Shown: piece by piece, positions 15,873 to 24,997 of the stretch
Numbering within the stretch: the stretch's first letter is position 1
Layout: the number at the start of each line of letters is the position of its first letter
NCBI GenBank assembly: GCA_963800475.1
Contig: CAWDAZ010000001.1
Span: 434,001 to 498,000, forward strand
DNA: 64,000 nt
Direction of reading: 5' to 3'
Source: Palsa-465 sp963800475
GTDB taxonomy: Bacteria; Actinomycetota; Thermoleophilia; Solirubrobacterales; Solirubrobacteraceae
The notes under the pieces: generated by a model
Database searches by the model: none
Told to the model about the DNA's origin: nothing
What the model saw: only the letters and a program-made list of their open reading frames with translations
Translations under genes and position numbers: made by a program

Positions 15873-15981
15873 ACCGAAGTACCTCCACCAACCAGGCTGA
15901 TGGATCACGACTGACCCAGAGGCATCCAACGCACCATCGCGCAGCTCCCTCACCCGCCGGCAGCTGATCGGCGGCGCCGCA

Positions 15982-17409
15982 GTGGTGGGGCTGGGGACCG
16001 GGCTGCGCAGCCTGCCGGCCGGCGCCGCGTCGCCGACCACCCACCACGCCGACGTGGCGATCGTGGGCGCCGGCTTGGCCGGGCTGACCACCGCCCGCGT
16101 GCTGGTCCGCCATCGCAAGTCGGTGGTAGTCATGGAGGCCGACGATCGGGTGGGCGGCCGCACCGAGAACCATCCAATCGGCGGCGGCAAGATCAGCGAG
16201 CTGATGGGCGAGTACGTCGGCCCCACGCAGGACCACATCATCGGGCTGGGCCGCGAGCTGGGGATCCGCACGTTCAAGACCTATAACCAGGGCCAGAGCG
16301 TGCTATTTCTGAACGGCCAGCGCAGCATGTATCCGGCGTCCGTGGGCATCCCTACCCAGCAACCGCTGTTCGCCGACGTCGTGGCTGTCCTGAACGCGCT
16401 CGACCCCCTGGTCTCGCAGGTCCCGGTCGATGCGCCCTGGCGCGCCGATCACGCTGATGACTGGGACCAGCAGACGCTCGAGACATGGATGCGAGCCAAC
16501 ATCGCCTCCGCCGACGTGGCCAAGTTGTTCCGGGCGGCGGTCAACGCCATCTGGGGCGCCGATCCGCGCGACCTCTCGCTGCTCTACGCGCTGTGGTACG
16601 CGCGTGTGGCGGGCAACGAGCGCACGCCGGGCAGCTTCGTCCGGCTGATCAGCACCGGCGGCGGCGCCCAGGAGAGTCGTTTCGTTGGTGGGTCGCAGCT
16701 GGTGTCGATCCGGATGGCAGCCCGTTTGGGCGATCGCGTGGTGGTGTCCTCGCCGGTGCGGGCTATCACCCAGGACCACCGCGGCGTCACCGTGGTGTCC
16801 GACCAGGTCACCGTGCGGGCGCGCCAGGCGATCGTGGCCATCCTTCCGGCTTTGACCGCGTCGATCGAGTTCGATCCCCCGCTGCCCGGCCTGCGGGCTC
16901 AGCTCATCCAGCGGATGCCGCACGGAACCCTGGCCAAGGCCGAGGCAGTCTATGACCGGCCGTTCTGGCGCGATGCCGGCCTGAGTGGCCAGTCGGTGTC
17001 CGACGTGGGGCCGTGCCGCACCACGTTCGACAACTCACCGCCGGACGGGCGTCCGGGCGTCCTATTCGGGTTCATCGGCGGAGCCGACGCGCGGGAGTGG
17101 ATGCAGAAGTCGCCGGCCGCCCGACGCAAGGCGGTGCTGGACAACTTCGTCACCTACTTCGGAGAGAAGGCCCGGCATCCCCGGTCCTACATCGAGGACA
17201 ACTCGGCGGCCGACGAGCTGTGGATCCGCGGCTGCCCCACCGTCAACCTCCCGCCCGGGGTGCTGTCGGACTTCGGTCCGACCATCCGCAAGCCGGTGGG
17301 CCGGGTGCACTGGGCAGGTAGCGAGACCTCGACCTTCTGGAGCGGGTACATGGACGGCGCCGTCCGCTCGGGCCAGCGCGCGGCTCGGGACGTGCTAGCC
17401 CGGCTGTAG
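15982..17409 (+). CDS. Flavin-containing monoamine oxidase, probably Tat-exported
   Basis: Oxidises amines with FAD. The dinucleotide-binding motif VAIVGAGLAGLTTARVLVRH (about res 16-35 of this start), the second FAD contact MEADDRVGGRTEN and the C-terminal GRVHWAGSETSTFWSGYMDGAVRSGQRAA block are clear. Immediately upstream in the same frame the sequence reads SLTRRQLIGGAAVVGLG, a twin-arginine signal, but that part (15943-15981) has no ATG, GTG or TTG between the stop at 15898-15900 and the GTG at 15982. The GTG used here has no RBS and would cut the signal in half, so the true start may be a rare codon or the gene may have a 5' frameshift. Catalytic domain confidence is high; start confidence is low. 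Confidence 0.85.
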   Translation: MVGLGTGLRSLPAGAASPTTHHADVAIVGAGLAGLTTARVLVRHRKSVVVMEADDRVGGRTENHPIGGGKISELMGEYVGPTQDHIIGLGRELGIRTFKTYNQGQSVLFLNGQRSMYPASVGIPTQQPLFADVVAVLNALDPLVSQVPVDAPWRADHADDWDQQTLETWMRANIASADVAKLFRAAVNAIWGADPRDLSLLYALWYARVAGNERTPGSFVRLISTGGGAQESRFVGGSQLVSIRMAARLGDRVVVSSPVRAITQDHRGVTVVSDQVTVRARQAIVAILPALTASIEFDPPLPGLRAQLIQRMPHGTLAKAEAVYDRPFWRDAGLSGQSVSDVGPCRTTFDNSPPDGRPGVLFGFIGGADAREWMQKSPAARRKAVLDNFVTYFGEKARHPRSYIEDNSAADELWIRGCPTVNLPPGVLSDFGPTIRKPVGRVHWAGSETSTFWSGYMDGAVRSGQRAARDVLARL

Positions 17410-18092
17410 TCCGCCGCAGCGCCGCGCCCGCTCGGCCTGCTCGCGCTGATGCGAACCTGATGGACCGCCTGCCCGTCCGACCGTACTCTCGCGACGCTAC
17501 AAGCATCTCGCCGTTGTCGACGAGCGTCCAGCTCCGCGCGGATATCGCGACCAACGTCTCGCGCGGCTCCCACGACCGCTTTCGATTTCGGGGCCAGCGC
17601 CGACCTCACGACTGCCTTGGCGACCAGGCAGTGGCCAGCACCTCGACTGGCTGACGAGCGCTTCGCCACGAACTCAATCGCCGGCTGGCGGGCCCGGCGG
17701 GCCGCTCGCTTGTCGCCGAAGCGCAAGTCGCGAGCGGCCGTCGCCGGTAACAAGAGCAGAAGTCAGCGCCCACACCCGGCTCGGGCGGGCGATCGCGTGT
17801 AGCCCAAAGAAGCAGCCCTCGGTTCGCCGTGGACGCGCGGACGTGAAGAGGCTGTAGTGACGTTCACCGAGCTTGGACGGGGGGTCGTTCTCTGGCCCGG
17901 GTGGTCAACTAGACGTAGTTTCGCCGCCAGCCCGTAGTGAGGGCGGGCCCCGTTGCTGTCCTGCGCATGGCGACGGACCGCTCGCCAGTAAGCAGTCACG
18001 GTGGTGTCGCCGCTCAGCGTGATCCTGCACCGTCCGCGCACCGGAGTTGCCACACGATGGTGGTCCGAGGCAACCGCCACAGTCGGCCCTGG
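17410..18092. other. Gene-free stretch
   Basis: About 680 bases between the amine oxidase and the minus-strand DacB gene. Short open frames overlap in several phases with no recognisable domain. Nothing supportable is seen. Confidence 0.55.
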
Positions 18093-19451
18093 TCAGCCCC
18101 GGTAGTTCGCGAGGTCGTTGACGATCTGGTGCTGGAGCGCGTACGCGGGGGAGACGATCCGGTCGGGGGGAACGAACTTCATCGGCACCCCGAGCATCAT
18201 CACCGCGAACGCGAACCGTCGCCCGCCGACGCTGCGGCAGTATCCGCTCACGTCAAGCGTGTTCTTTGACTGTTGGAAGTCAAGGCGAGTGCCGCCCTTG
18301 AGCGCGCAGCGCCCGTTCGCCGCCGCATGGGCATAGCCGGTGTCCGAACCGTTGCGACCAGCCTGCGACAGCGAGTGCGCAAACGCATCAGCGTCCGGAC
18401 CTCGGTGCATGAGACGGAGCAGACCGACGACGTCGCGCGGGGAGTCTAGGTCGCGCAGGCTCTCGCCGGACCCGCTCACGACCTGTGGGTGAAGGCCGAA
18501 GCGACGCATCGTGTCGGTGACCGCGATTGCGCCACCGGCCCCTGATCCCTGACCCGCGAGGCGCGCACCGAGGTCGCGCATGAGCACGTCGGCGGCGTAG
18601 TTGTCTGAGGGGCGGTTGATCAGCATGATCAACCGCGACATCGGAGGGGACTGCGTCTTGGCGATCGGGGTCGCCAGGGTGGGAGTGGTACCTGCGCCGG
18701 CAGCGCCCTCCACCCGCACGCCGTCTGCCTTCAGAGCGTCGATCAGCGCCTGCGCGGCGAACCGCACCGGTAGCTTTTGGGGACGGGCGCTGGTTGCGCT
18801 GGCGAGACCTCGGTCGAAGCTGATCGCCGTCCGCGGACCCCACGGCAGCAGGCGCTCCAACCGCCCAGCCGGACCGTACGGGCAGCCCGGTCCGAACAGC
18901 GGCTTTGCGCAGAGCACGAGATCGAATGGTCTGCCGGTACCGTCGCTGAACAACGAGGCGTCACCGTAGACCGACCCGCGGATCAGGCGCACCCCGGAGC
19001 GACGGATCGCCGCGACCAGCGACTGGACCGTGCCACCGCCTCCGTACGCACCCCTGGCAAACGAAGCACTCCCGAACGTGAAGTCGCCGCCGCCGCGGAG
19101 ATACAGGTTGCCGGTCAAGGTGTTGCCAGGACGCGCGCTGCTAGCGAACACGCGGGTCGTCAGTCGCGCGCGGGGACCGAGCCGCATCAACGCCGTCGAG
19201 GTCGTGAATAGCTTCATCAGCGAAGCCATAGGACGCGCTGTCCAAGCGCGGTCCGAGAACACGACGTGCCCGTTGCCCAGGTCGACCACAAAGGCCCCCT
19301 CTGTCCGTGGGCCCAGCGCCATCTGGGCTGCGATCGCAGACCTGAGCTCACGCTCATTCTGCAGCGCCTGACCGAGCGCCGTCGACGCGAACAGCGCGGA
19401 CCCGGCAAGGACGGTGCTGACGACCCCGGCGACGCGAGTTGACAACGACAT
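18093..19451 (-). CDS. DacB/PBP4 (S13) family protein with altered KTG motif
   Basis: A 452-residue secreted protein with a Sec signal (about res 1-28) and strong similarity in layout to the dacB product at 1914-3272: GNLYLRGGGDFTFG, the long inserted domain and VSGSGESLRDLDSP. The serine motif is SLMK (77-80) and the second motif is SDN (282-284), both normal, but the third motif reads KGG (385-387) where KTG is nearly invariant in active penicillin-binding enzymes. It may bind peptidoglycan without normal turnover, or tolerate the change. A GAGAAGAA site precedes the ATG. It lies in the putative island, so it may be an acquired paralogue. Confidence 0.9.
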   Translation of the reverse strand: MSLSTRVAGVVSTVLAGSALFASTALGQALQNERELRSAIAAQMALGPRTEGAFVVDLGNGHVVFSDRAWTARPMASLMKLFTTSTALMRLGPRARLTTRVFASSARPGNTLTGNLYLRGGGDFTFGSASFARGAYGGGGTVQSLVAAIRRSGVRLIRGSVYGDASLFSDGTGRPFDLVLCAKPLFGPGCPYGPAGRLERLLPWGPRTAISFDRGLASATSARPQKLPVRFAAQALIDALKADGVRVEGAAGAGTTPTLATPIAKTQSPPMSRLIMLINRPSDNYAADVLMRDLGARLAGQGSGAGGAIAVTDTMRRFGLHPQVVSGSGESLRDLDSPRDVVGLLRLMHRGPDADAFAHSLSQAGRNGSDTGYAHAAANGRCALKGGTRLDFQQSKNTLDVSGYCRSVGGRRFAFAVMMLGVPMKFVPPDRIVSPAYALQHQIVNDLANYRG

Positions 19452-20021
19452 TTCTTCTCTCGGTTTCGTTGACGCTGATACGACCGCGGGGAATATCAGT
19501 CTGCACTCGCGTCAGGCAGCGCAACCGAAGGGAAGATGACACAGGCCGAACGTGTTAACGTTCACTTGACTCCCGTGGCCCCGTACCTGCCCGGCCCGGT
19601 CGACCGGTGCGGCGAGTCTACACCACCCCCGTAGCGACGCCATCTTCCGGCTCCGCGCGAGTCGGCTCGCTGCTGCTTGTAGCGCCCGGAAAAGCAGGCG
19701 CGCTGCTAGTACGCCCCCCTCCCCGAACTTGGAGCAGCGCTCCGGCTCAGGGGTGGGCCTATTTCTTAAAGGCCGGCTCGATTGGCACGGCGAAGGTCTC
19801 GCGCAGGCACGCTCCGTCCCGCTGAAGCACGAATGGAACGAGAACTCGCTTGATGGACGTCTGGCAGCCCGGCGATGAGGCGTCCGGAGAATCGTCGCCG
19901 CGCGGTAGCGGGCGTCGGCGCTGGGCGGCCGAACGATTCGGGCCAGTTCCCTCCTGTCCGCGCTCAGCGGGTGCTCCGGACGCGAGCTAATGATGCTTGT
20001 CCCGGAACGAGAGCGGGTCTC
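19452..20021. other. Gene-free stretch between two minus-strand genes
   Basis: About 570 bases. It should hold the dacB-like promoter. A 6-bp inverted repeat GAACGT/ACGTTC with a 4-base centre lies at 19548-19563, some 100 bases upstream of the dacB-like ATG, a possible operator. No gene is supported. Confidence 0.5.
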
Positions 20022-20543
20022 TCACTTTGTTCTGCGGCCGGTCGCATCGGCCAATCCGGCGGCCGGCGATTTCGATCCGGGGCGCTGCGGGGACGCGTGG
20101 GCAACGTCGGTTGGCCGGATCACCGCGGCGACCTGCTCGGGGGAGAGAGCTTCAAGTCCGTGCAACAACACCACGGTTCGGTGGGGATCTGTCCTGGCGT
20201 TGGCGTCGGTGTGGCGAAGGTAGACGAGACATCGCTCGCGCGCGATCCGGTAGAGCCACGGCCGTACGTCCATGGGTGCCCCGCCGGCAGCCAGGAATGC
20301 GAAGGCATGGGCGCGCGTGTCTCGGAGCACCCGGTCGGCAGCCTCGCGCGAGTTCAGAAGTTCGCGGCAGAACACGAGGAGACGAGTCTCGTGGCGTCGG
20401 AAGAGGGCATCGAAGGCAAGCTCGTTTCCGCCGTCGGCCAACCTGACCAGTCGGCGATCGGATCGCAGCCTCAGCCATCGATGACCATGGTGCTCGGGCT
20501 TGTCCCGCCTTAGCCTGAGGGTCGTGACCGGCGCGCTGCTCAC
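20022..20543 (-). CDS. Short sigma-70-like (ECF-type) factor
   Basis: A 173-residue protein from a GTG that overlaps the stop of the arylsulfotransferase-like gene (GTGA), so translationally coupled to it. Residues about 30-105 match sigma region 2 (GGNELAFDALFRRHETRLLVFCRELLNSREAADRVLRDTRAHAFAFLA...RPWLYRIARERCLVYLR). Region 4 is short and degenerate: VVLLHGLEALSPEQVAAVI keeps the first helix, but no convincing recognition helix follows. It may be a decayed sigma factor or one with an unusual promoter-binding end. A longer upstream open frame overlaps the neighbouring gene and is rejected. Confidence 0.7.
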   Translation of the reverse strand: MSSAPVTTLRLRRDKPEHHGHRWLRLRSDRRLVRLADGGNELAFDALFRRHETRLLVFCRELLNSREAADRVLRDTRAHAFAFLAAGGAPMDVRPWLYRIARERCLVYLRHTDANARTDPHRTVVLLHGLEALSPEQVAAVIRPTDVAHASPQRPGSKSPAAGLADATGRRTK

Positions 20544-22954
20544 CTGAATGACACGAGAGCGACGTCGGCGTTCGCGGTGGCGGATCCGTTGGTGAGCGCG
20601 ACGTGGGCTCCAAGCTGGTTTCCGGGAGCACGGACGAGCATTGCGTGCCCGGCTGGGGTGAGGGTGAAGTACAGGTATCCGAGCTCGTTGGCGCCGAGGA
20701 ACTCCGAGCCCGTGTGGGCGATCACCTTTTTTCCCACGGAGACTGTCGCGTTGACGTGGCAGGGCGTGCCTCCGGCGCAGCCGGCGAGGATGCCGCCTGT
20801 CCATGCGGATGAGACGAAGTGGGTGACGCCAATGATCTTGAGCGTCGGCGAGTTGGTCAGGCTGCGGCGCGGCCCGGCGCCGCTCGTGTAGAAGGGGACG
20901 AGGTTCAGCGAGGTGTCTGCCATCGTGCCGGAGCTCTCGCGGGCGCTGACCTGCACAGCTAACCGGCGGCCGCGCGCGTGCTGGAGCAGTGAGCGTCCTT
21001 GTTCGGAGAGCTGGAAGTAGAGGATGCCGGAGTCGTTCTCGCCGATCGCCTCACTGCCCGTCCGCGCGATGACCGTACGCCCGGCCGAGATCGTCGTCGT
21101 CACCCGGCACGTGTGATTTGCGAAGCACCCGGCTGGGATCCCGCCGAAGCCACCCGCCGACAAGAACGCGCTGCGCCCGTAGATCGCAAGGTGCGCCGGC
21201 ATCGCCTTGGGGCTCGAGGTCGAGAGAACGTTTCCGCTGGAACCGAGCGACTGCACAGCGAAGTACGTGGCCGCGCTGTGCACCGCTATCCGGGTCTCGA
21301 AGCCGGTCTTGGGCTCCTGCCCGACCGCGCTCAGCGCGCCGGGCGCCGAGCCGGCCAGCACGCGCCATGAGGACACGTCGGTGGCTCCGTTCCAGCTCGC
21401 GTAGAGGTTGGTGGAGCCATCCGGGTTCGGTCCAACCGCGAGCGCAGGGATCGTCGGCGGCTGCGCGCTCCAGGGGAAGCGGTACGCGCGATAGGTCGAG
21501 GTGGGGACGTTGAAGTGTGCGTCGTAGTCCTGCTGGCCGGCGGCGTCGTACTCCGAGAAGTACGGCTGCTGGCCCCAACCGATGAACGCTTCGCCGTCTC
21601 CTAGCAGCTGGAGGTTGCCCTCGAAGTTCGCGCTGATCGCTGGGGAATGACCGTACTGCTTGATCAGGCTTGCGGTCATGTCGGCGCCGTTGAGGCTTTC
21701 GCGGATGCCGCGCGAGTACGAATGCACCTTGGGCGGGCCGGCGCCGTCGTCGAACAATGTGACGGAACCGTCCTGCTGCACAACGGCGTTGTGTTGGCCC
21801 CAGGTACTCGTGCCCGACCCCATCTTGAAGCTCGATTGCTTGCCGCCGAGGGTCCAGATCACCCTGCCGGTCCGGGGGTCAACCTTGTACACGGCCGAGG
21901 TGTTGCGCAACGAGATGATCAGGTTCCCGTCGCGATCGAGGGCGATCGAGTTGAGGTGGTAGGGATCGAAGATGTGTCCGGGGTTCTTCGGCGTGAAGTA
22001 CGACGCGCTGAGCGGCACACGGTCCATCGCGTGCCACTCGAACAACACAAGGCCGGTCTTGATGTCGATCTCCTGAACGACCGAGTCGACCGACGGCTTC
22101 GCGACTCCTGCGAGGTGCACCGGCGATGAGGCTCCGATGTACGCGTCGCCCTGTGGGGTGATCAGGAACTCGTGAAGTCCCATGTCTAGCCCGTTGGCTG
22201 CCTGGACGGTCGCGATCTGGCGGTAGTTGCGATCGAAGATGATCCCCACGCCGCGGCCGTGGCCCGCATTTGAGTTGCCCTGCCACCACGTCAGCACCGG
22301 CCGGCCGTACAAGTTCTGAACGCGAAAGTCGGTGACCAGTGTGTTCTGCGAAACCGGACGCGGCAGGAACCAGATCACGTTGCCGCGCGGATCGAGGATC
22401 AGCGGACCATCCTGGTAGGGCCCGAACTGCGGCGCGACGAAGATGTCCCCGTCCGAGGCCGGCGCGTGGTCGGTGGTCACCGTGACCGCCGCGGGCTGCA
22501 GGTCAGCGCGTGAGCGAAACCGCTGCACCCCGTTCGAGCCCGCCGACACGACCGGGAACTTTCCATACGGGAGCAGGCCCCAGGAGTGCGCGATCGCGAA
22601 CCGGAACGTGCCAGCGGTCCCACCGATCACGTTGAGATGAGTCGTCACGGTGACGCTCTCGCCGGCGGAGAACGGGTTGTCGGGCACGAAGCTCGCTCCG
22701 TCGCCGTCCGAATGCATCACGAACTGTCCCGAGTGGGCGCCGCTCGCCGAACCCACGACCCGAATCGCGCCGATGGTCCGGCCGGAGACCCCACGGAAGC
22801 TGATCTGGGTCTGCGGCAGGTTGTATCGGGTGTTGGGAGACGGGAACACCGCGACGGGCGGCGAATCTGCACGGGCCACGAACGGCGCCCACAGCAATGC
22901 GAGCAGCGTCAGGCACCCTGCGGGAAGTAAGGGAAGGCTGCGCACAACTCGCAT
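20540..22954 (-). CDS. Secreted arylsulfotransferase-like (ASST) protein with duplicated C-terminal module
   Basis: An 804-residue exported protein with signal peptide (res 1-30). An Ig-like N-terminal part is followed by a long arylsulfotransferase-type propeller (about 150-520; GPLILDPRGNVIWFLP, HEFLITPQGDAYIG, DPYHLNSIALDRDGNLIISLRNTSAVYKVDPRTGRVIWTLGGK, WGQHNAVV). The C terminus holds two copies of a 95-residue module starting at AIYGRSAFLSAGGFGGIPAGC and KIIGVTHFVSSAWTGGILAGC, each with a close pair of Cys. The same module ends the divergent gene at 23102. Catalytic residues were not verified. The downstream sigma gene overlaps its stop. Confidence 0.85.
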   Translation of the reverse strand: MRVVRSLPLLPAGCLTLLALLWAPFVARADSPPVAVFPSPNTRYNLPQTQISFRGVSGRTIGAIRVVGSASGAHSGQFVMHSDGDGASFVPDNPFSAGESVTVTTHLNVIGGTAGTFRFAIAHSWGLLPYGKFPVVSAGSNGVQRFRSRADLQPAAVTVTTDHAPASDGDIFVAPQFGPYQDGPLILDPRGNVIWFLPRPVSQNTLVTDFRVQNLYGRPVLTWWQGNSNAGHGRGVGIIFDRNYRQIATVQAANGLDMGLHEFLITPQGDAYIGASSPVHLAGVAKPSVDSVVQEIDIKTGLVLFEWHAMDRVPLSASYFTPKNPGHIFDPYHLNSIALDRDGNLIISLRNTSAVYKVDPRTGRVIWTLGGKQSSFKMGSGTSTWGQHNAVVQQDGSVTLFDDGAGPPKVHSYSRGIRESLNGADMTASLIKQYGHSPAISANFEGNLQLLGDGEAFIGWGQQPYFSEYDAAGQQDYDAHFNVPTSTYRAYRFPWSAQPPTIPALAVGPNPDGSTNLYASWNGATDVSSWRVLAGSAPGALSAVGQEPKTGFETRIAVHSAATYFAVQSLGSSGNVLSTSSPKAMPAHLAIYGRSAFLSAGGFGGIPAGCFANHTCRVTTTISAGRTVIARTGSEAIGENDSGILYFQLSEQGRSLLQHARGRRLAVQVSARESSGTMADTSLNLVPFYTSGAGPRRSLTNSPTLKIIGVTHFVSSAWTGGILAGCAGGTPCHVNATVSVGKKVIAHTGSEFLGANELGYLYFTLTPAGHAMLVRAPGNQLGAHVALTNGSATANADVALVSFR

Positions 22955-23101
22955 CGCGAAGCCCGGAACTCACCGAACTGTCGATCGTCGCGTGAAGCCC
23001 TCGCCACCGGTCAGCGCACGGACCGCTTTGCTCCGCTACTAGCAACTCCGATCCGCGGCGCCGGTTCGTGCTGGAAATCTGCACACGACAACGGAGGCGT
23101 C

Positions 23102-24421
23102 ATGCGAAAGTCTGTAAGAGCGCTGCTGTGTCTCACAGCGGTGGTGATCACGATCCTGCCGGTGGCGCTCGCGCAGGGAGCCACGTCGGCCCCGACGGTC
23201 AGCACCTCGCCGGCGACGGGCGTCAATGACACGAGCGCGAAGCTGAACGGAACCGTCAACCCGGACGGGCAGCAGACCAGCTACGCGTTCCAGTGGGGTC
23301 CCACCACCGGCTACGGACACGAGACCCCGCTCACCTCGGCCGGGTCCGGCACCGGCGCGAGTTCGGTCGGCGCGACGGTGAGCGGGCTCGCGTCGGGCAG
23401 CACCTACCACTTCAGGATCATCGCGATGAATCCCAGCGGGACGTCGGTCGGAGCCGACCAGAGCTTCGCGACCACGGGGACGGCACCGCCACCGTCGACG
23501 CCGCCGGCGGCGAGCACCGGATCCGCAGGCAAAGTCAGTGCGTCGGGAGCGACGGTAACCGGCACGGTCAAGCCGGCCGGCCAGTCGACCACGTACTACT
23601 TCGAGTATGGGCCCAGCTCGAACTATGGCTTCGAGACCTCGCCCACCAGCGCCGGCGCCGGCCTCACCGAGCAGTCGGTCAGCGCCAACCTGAGCGGGCT
23701 GCCGGTTAGCACCACCTTCCACTACCGGGTGGTGGCCGTGAGCAACGGCGGCACCGCGCTGGGCAGTGATAAGACGTTCACGACCACGACTCCCCCCGCA
23801 GCGAGCACCGGAGGCGCGACGCGCGTCGACGTTTCCTCCGCGAGGTTGAACGGGACCGTCAACCCGCGCGGGCAGGCAGCGAGCTACTACTTCCAGTACG
23901 GAACCACCACCACCTACGGGCTACAGACACGGCCGGTCGACGCGGGATCGGGGACCGGCGACGTCGCGGCCTTCTCGGACATCGCCCAGCTCCAGAGCAA
24001 CACGACCTACCACTACCGCCTCGTCGCAGCACAGAGCGCCGGCGGTACCTCCGACGGGGCCGATCAGACATTCAAGACCAGCGGCCCCGCCCAGACGCCG
24101 TCCCACGTCGCCTTTATGGGACGAATGGGGTTCGTCTCCCCAGGCGGGATCATCGGCGTCGAGGCCGGTTGCATGGGCGGACAGACCGGCTGCGCCGGGA
24201 AGGTCGCGATGTACCACGACGGCAGCCTGATCGGCCAACGGAGCTTCTACATCGCCCCCAACAGCGGAGGGTTCCAGAACATCGGGCTCAGCTACCTCGG
24301 CAAGCAGCTGCTCCGCGACAACGGCGTCTGGCGGCTAATGGCCGTCGACATCGACGTGACTACCACCAGCGGGCAGCAGACATCCCAAGTGATGCACCTA
24401 GCGCGCTGGGTCTGGCACTAG
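23102..24421 (+). CDS. Secreted Fn3-like repeat protein
   Basis: A 439-residue exported protein (signal peptide res 1-26). Three tandem fibronectin-III-like repeats of about 95 residues share the pattern LNGTVNP-G-Q-TSYAFQWGPTT-YG and TYHFRIIAMN-GTSVGADQSF. This repeat style is common in secreted proteins of Solirubrobacterales-type actinobacteria. The last 100 residues match the duplicated C-terminal module of the divergently transcribed arylsulfotransferase-like protein (IIGVEAGCMGGQTGC...). The two ATGs are 147 bases apart, so the genes may share control. Likely an adhesin or cell-surface protein; exact role unknown. Confidence 0.88.
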   Translation: MRKSVRALLCLTAVVITILPVALAQGATSAPTVSTSPATGVNDTSAKLNGTVNPDGQQTSYAFQWGPTTGYGHETPLTSAGSGTGASSVGATVSGLASGSTYHFRIIAMNPSGTSVGADQSFATTGTAPPPSTPPAASTGSAGKVSASGATVTGTVKPAGQSTTYYFEYGPSSNYGFETSPTSAGAGLTEQSVSANLSGLPVSTTFHYRVVAVSNGGTALGSDKTFTTTTPPAASTGGATRVDVSSARLNGTVNPRGQAASYYFQYGTTTTYGLQTRPVDAGSGTGDVAAFSDIAQLQSNTTYHYRLVAAQSAGGTSDGADQTFKTSGPAQTPSHVAFMGRMGFVSPGGIIGVEAGCMGGQTGCAGKVAMYHDGSLIGQRSFYIAPNSGGFQNIGLSYLGKQLLRDNGVWRLMAVDIDVTTTSGQQTSQVMHLARWVWH

Positions 24422-24434
24422 ACCCCCAGCCATG

Positions 24435-24462
24435 CGGGACCCGCTCCTAGGAGCGGGTCCCG
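24435..24462. terminator. 28-base perfect palindrome after the Fn3 gene
   Basis: CGGGACCCGCTCCT is followed directly by its reverse complement. It starts 13 bases after the Fn3 stop and can fold into a strong hairpin, but no T run follows. A termination or mRNA-protecting role is likely from position. Confidence 0.65.
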
Positions 24463-24556
24463 GATCGGTCAGCGCGCGGACGGGTCCCGTTCCGCCGCGA
24501 GGCGCGCCGGGCAATACTCACCGCGAAGGCACCGACGTTCCCCGATCGGAGCAGCC

Positions 24557-24826
24557 ATGTTCCCAAGAATGCGCTCCCGCTCAACCACAAATCGCGAGGC
24601 CGTGAGCTTGCGAGTCTCGTCCGAGGACGACGCGGGCGCACTCGCTCGCCTCGCGGGGCTGGATAGCAGCAGAATGCCGCCCGGGCCGATGCTGCTGGCC
24701 GAGGTCGACGACCACGTGCGCGCAGCCGTGTCGCTCGCAGACGGAACGGTCCTCGCCGACCCGTTCCACACGACGAACGACACCATCAAGCTCCTACGAG
24801 CACGCGCGAAAGAACTCAGCCGCTGA
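24557..24826 (+). CDS. Small conserved hypothetical protein (GNAT-fragment-like)
   Basis: An 89-residue protein. The pattern SLRVSSEDDAGALARLAGLDSSRMPPGPMLLAEVDDHVRAAVSLADGTVLADPFHTT resembles a recurrent short actinobacterial protein related to the N-terminal half of GNAT acetyltransferases, lacking the acetyl-CoA loop. It is therefore unlikely to be an acetyltransferase by itself. The stretch to the next gene (24827-24997) shows nothing further. Confidence 0.65.
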   Translation: MFPRMRSRSTTNREAVSLRVSSEDDAGALARLAGLDSSRMPPGPMLLAEVDDHVRAAVSLADGTVLADPFHTTNDTIKLLRARAKELSR

Positions 24827-24997
24827 GCGGACCCCGCCGCTCGTCCGCCGCCTCATGAAATCGAGGGTGCGCCCCTCCGAGCTGATGGCGAGAGGCGGCA
24901 GCACGAAAGCTCACGGGTCAGTCTGAGCGCCGGCTTCGGAATCGCGCGGGCGGGGCGCCGCGCCGGTCAGTCCTGTGACCGGTCCGGTTGCGTTGCC

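Larger units (their letters stand above)
15373..15900. other. Gene-free stretch with inverted repeats
   Basis: About 530 bases between the nitroreductase and the amine oxidase. Open frames on both strands look like chance frames. The stretch holds a perfect 12-bp inverted repeat (15702-15727), a perfect 10-bp one (15850-15872) and a weaker GCTGGG/CCCAGC pair near 15604-15637. Confidence 0.6.
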
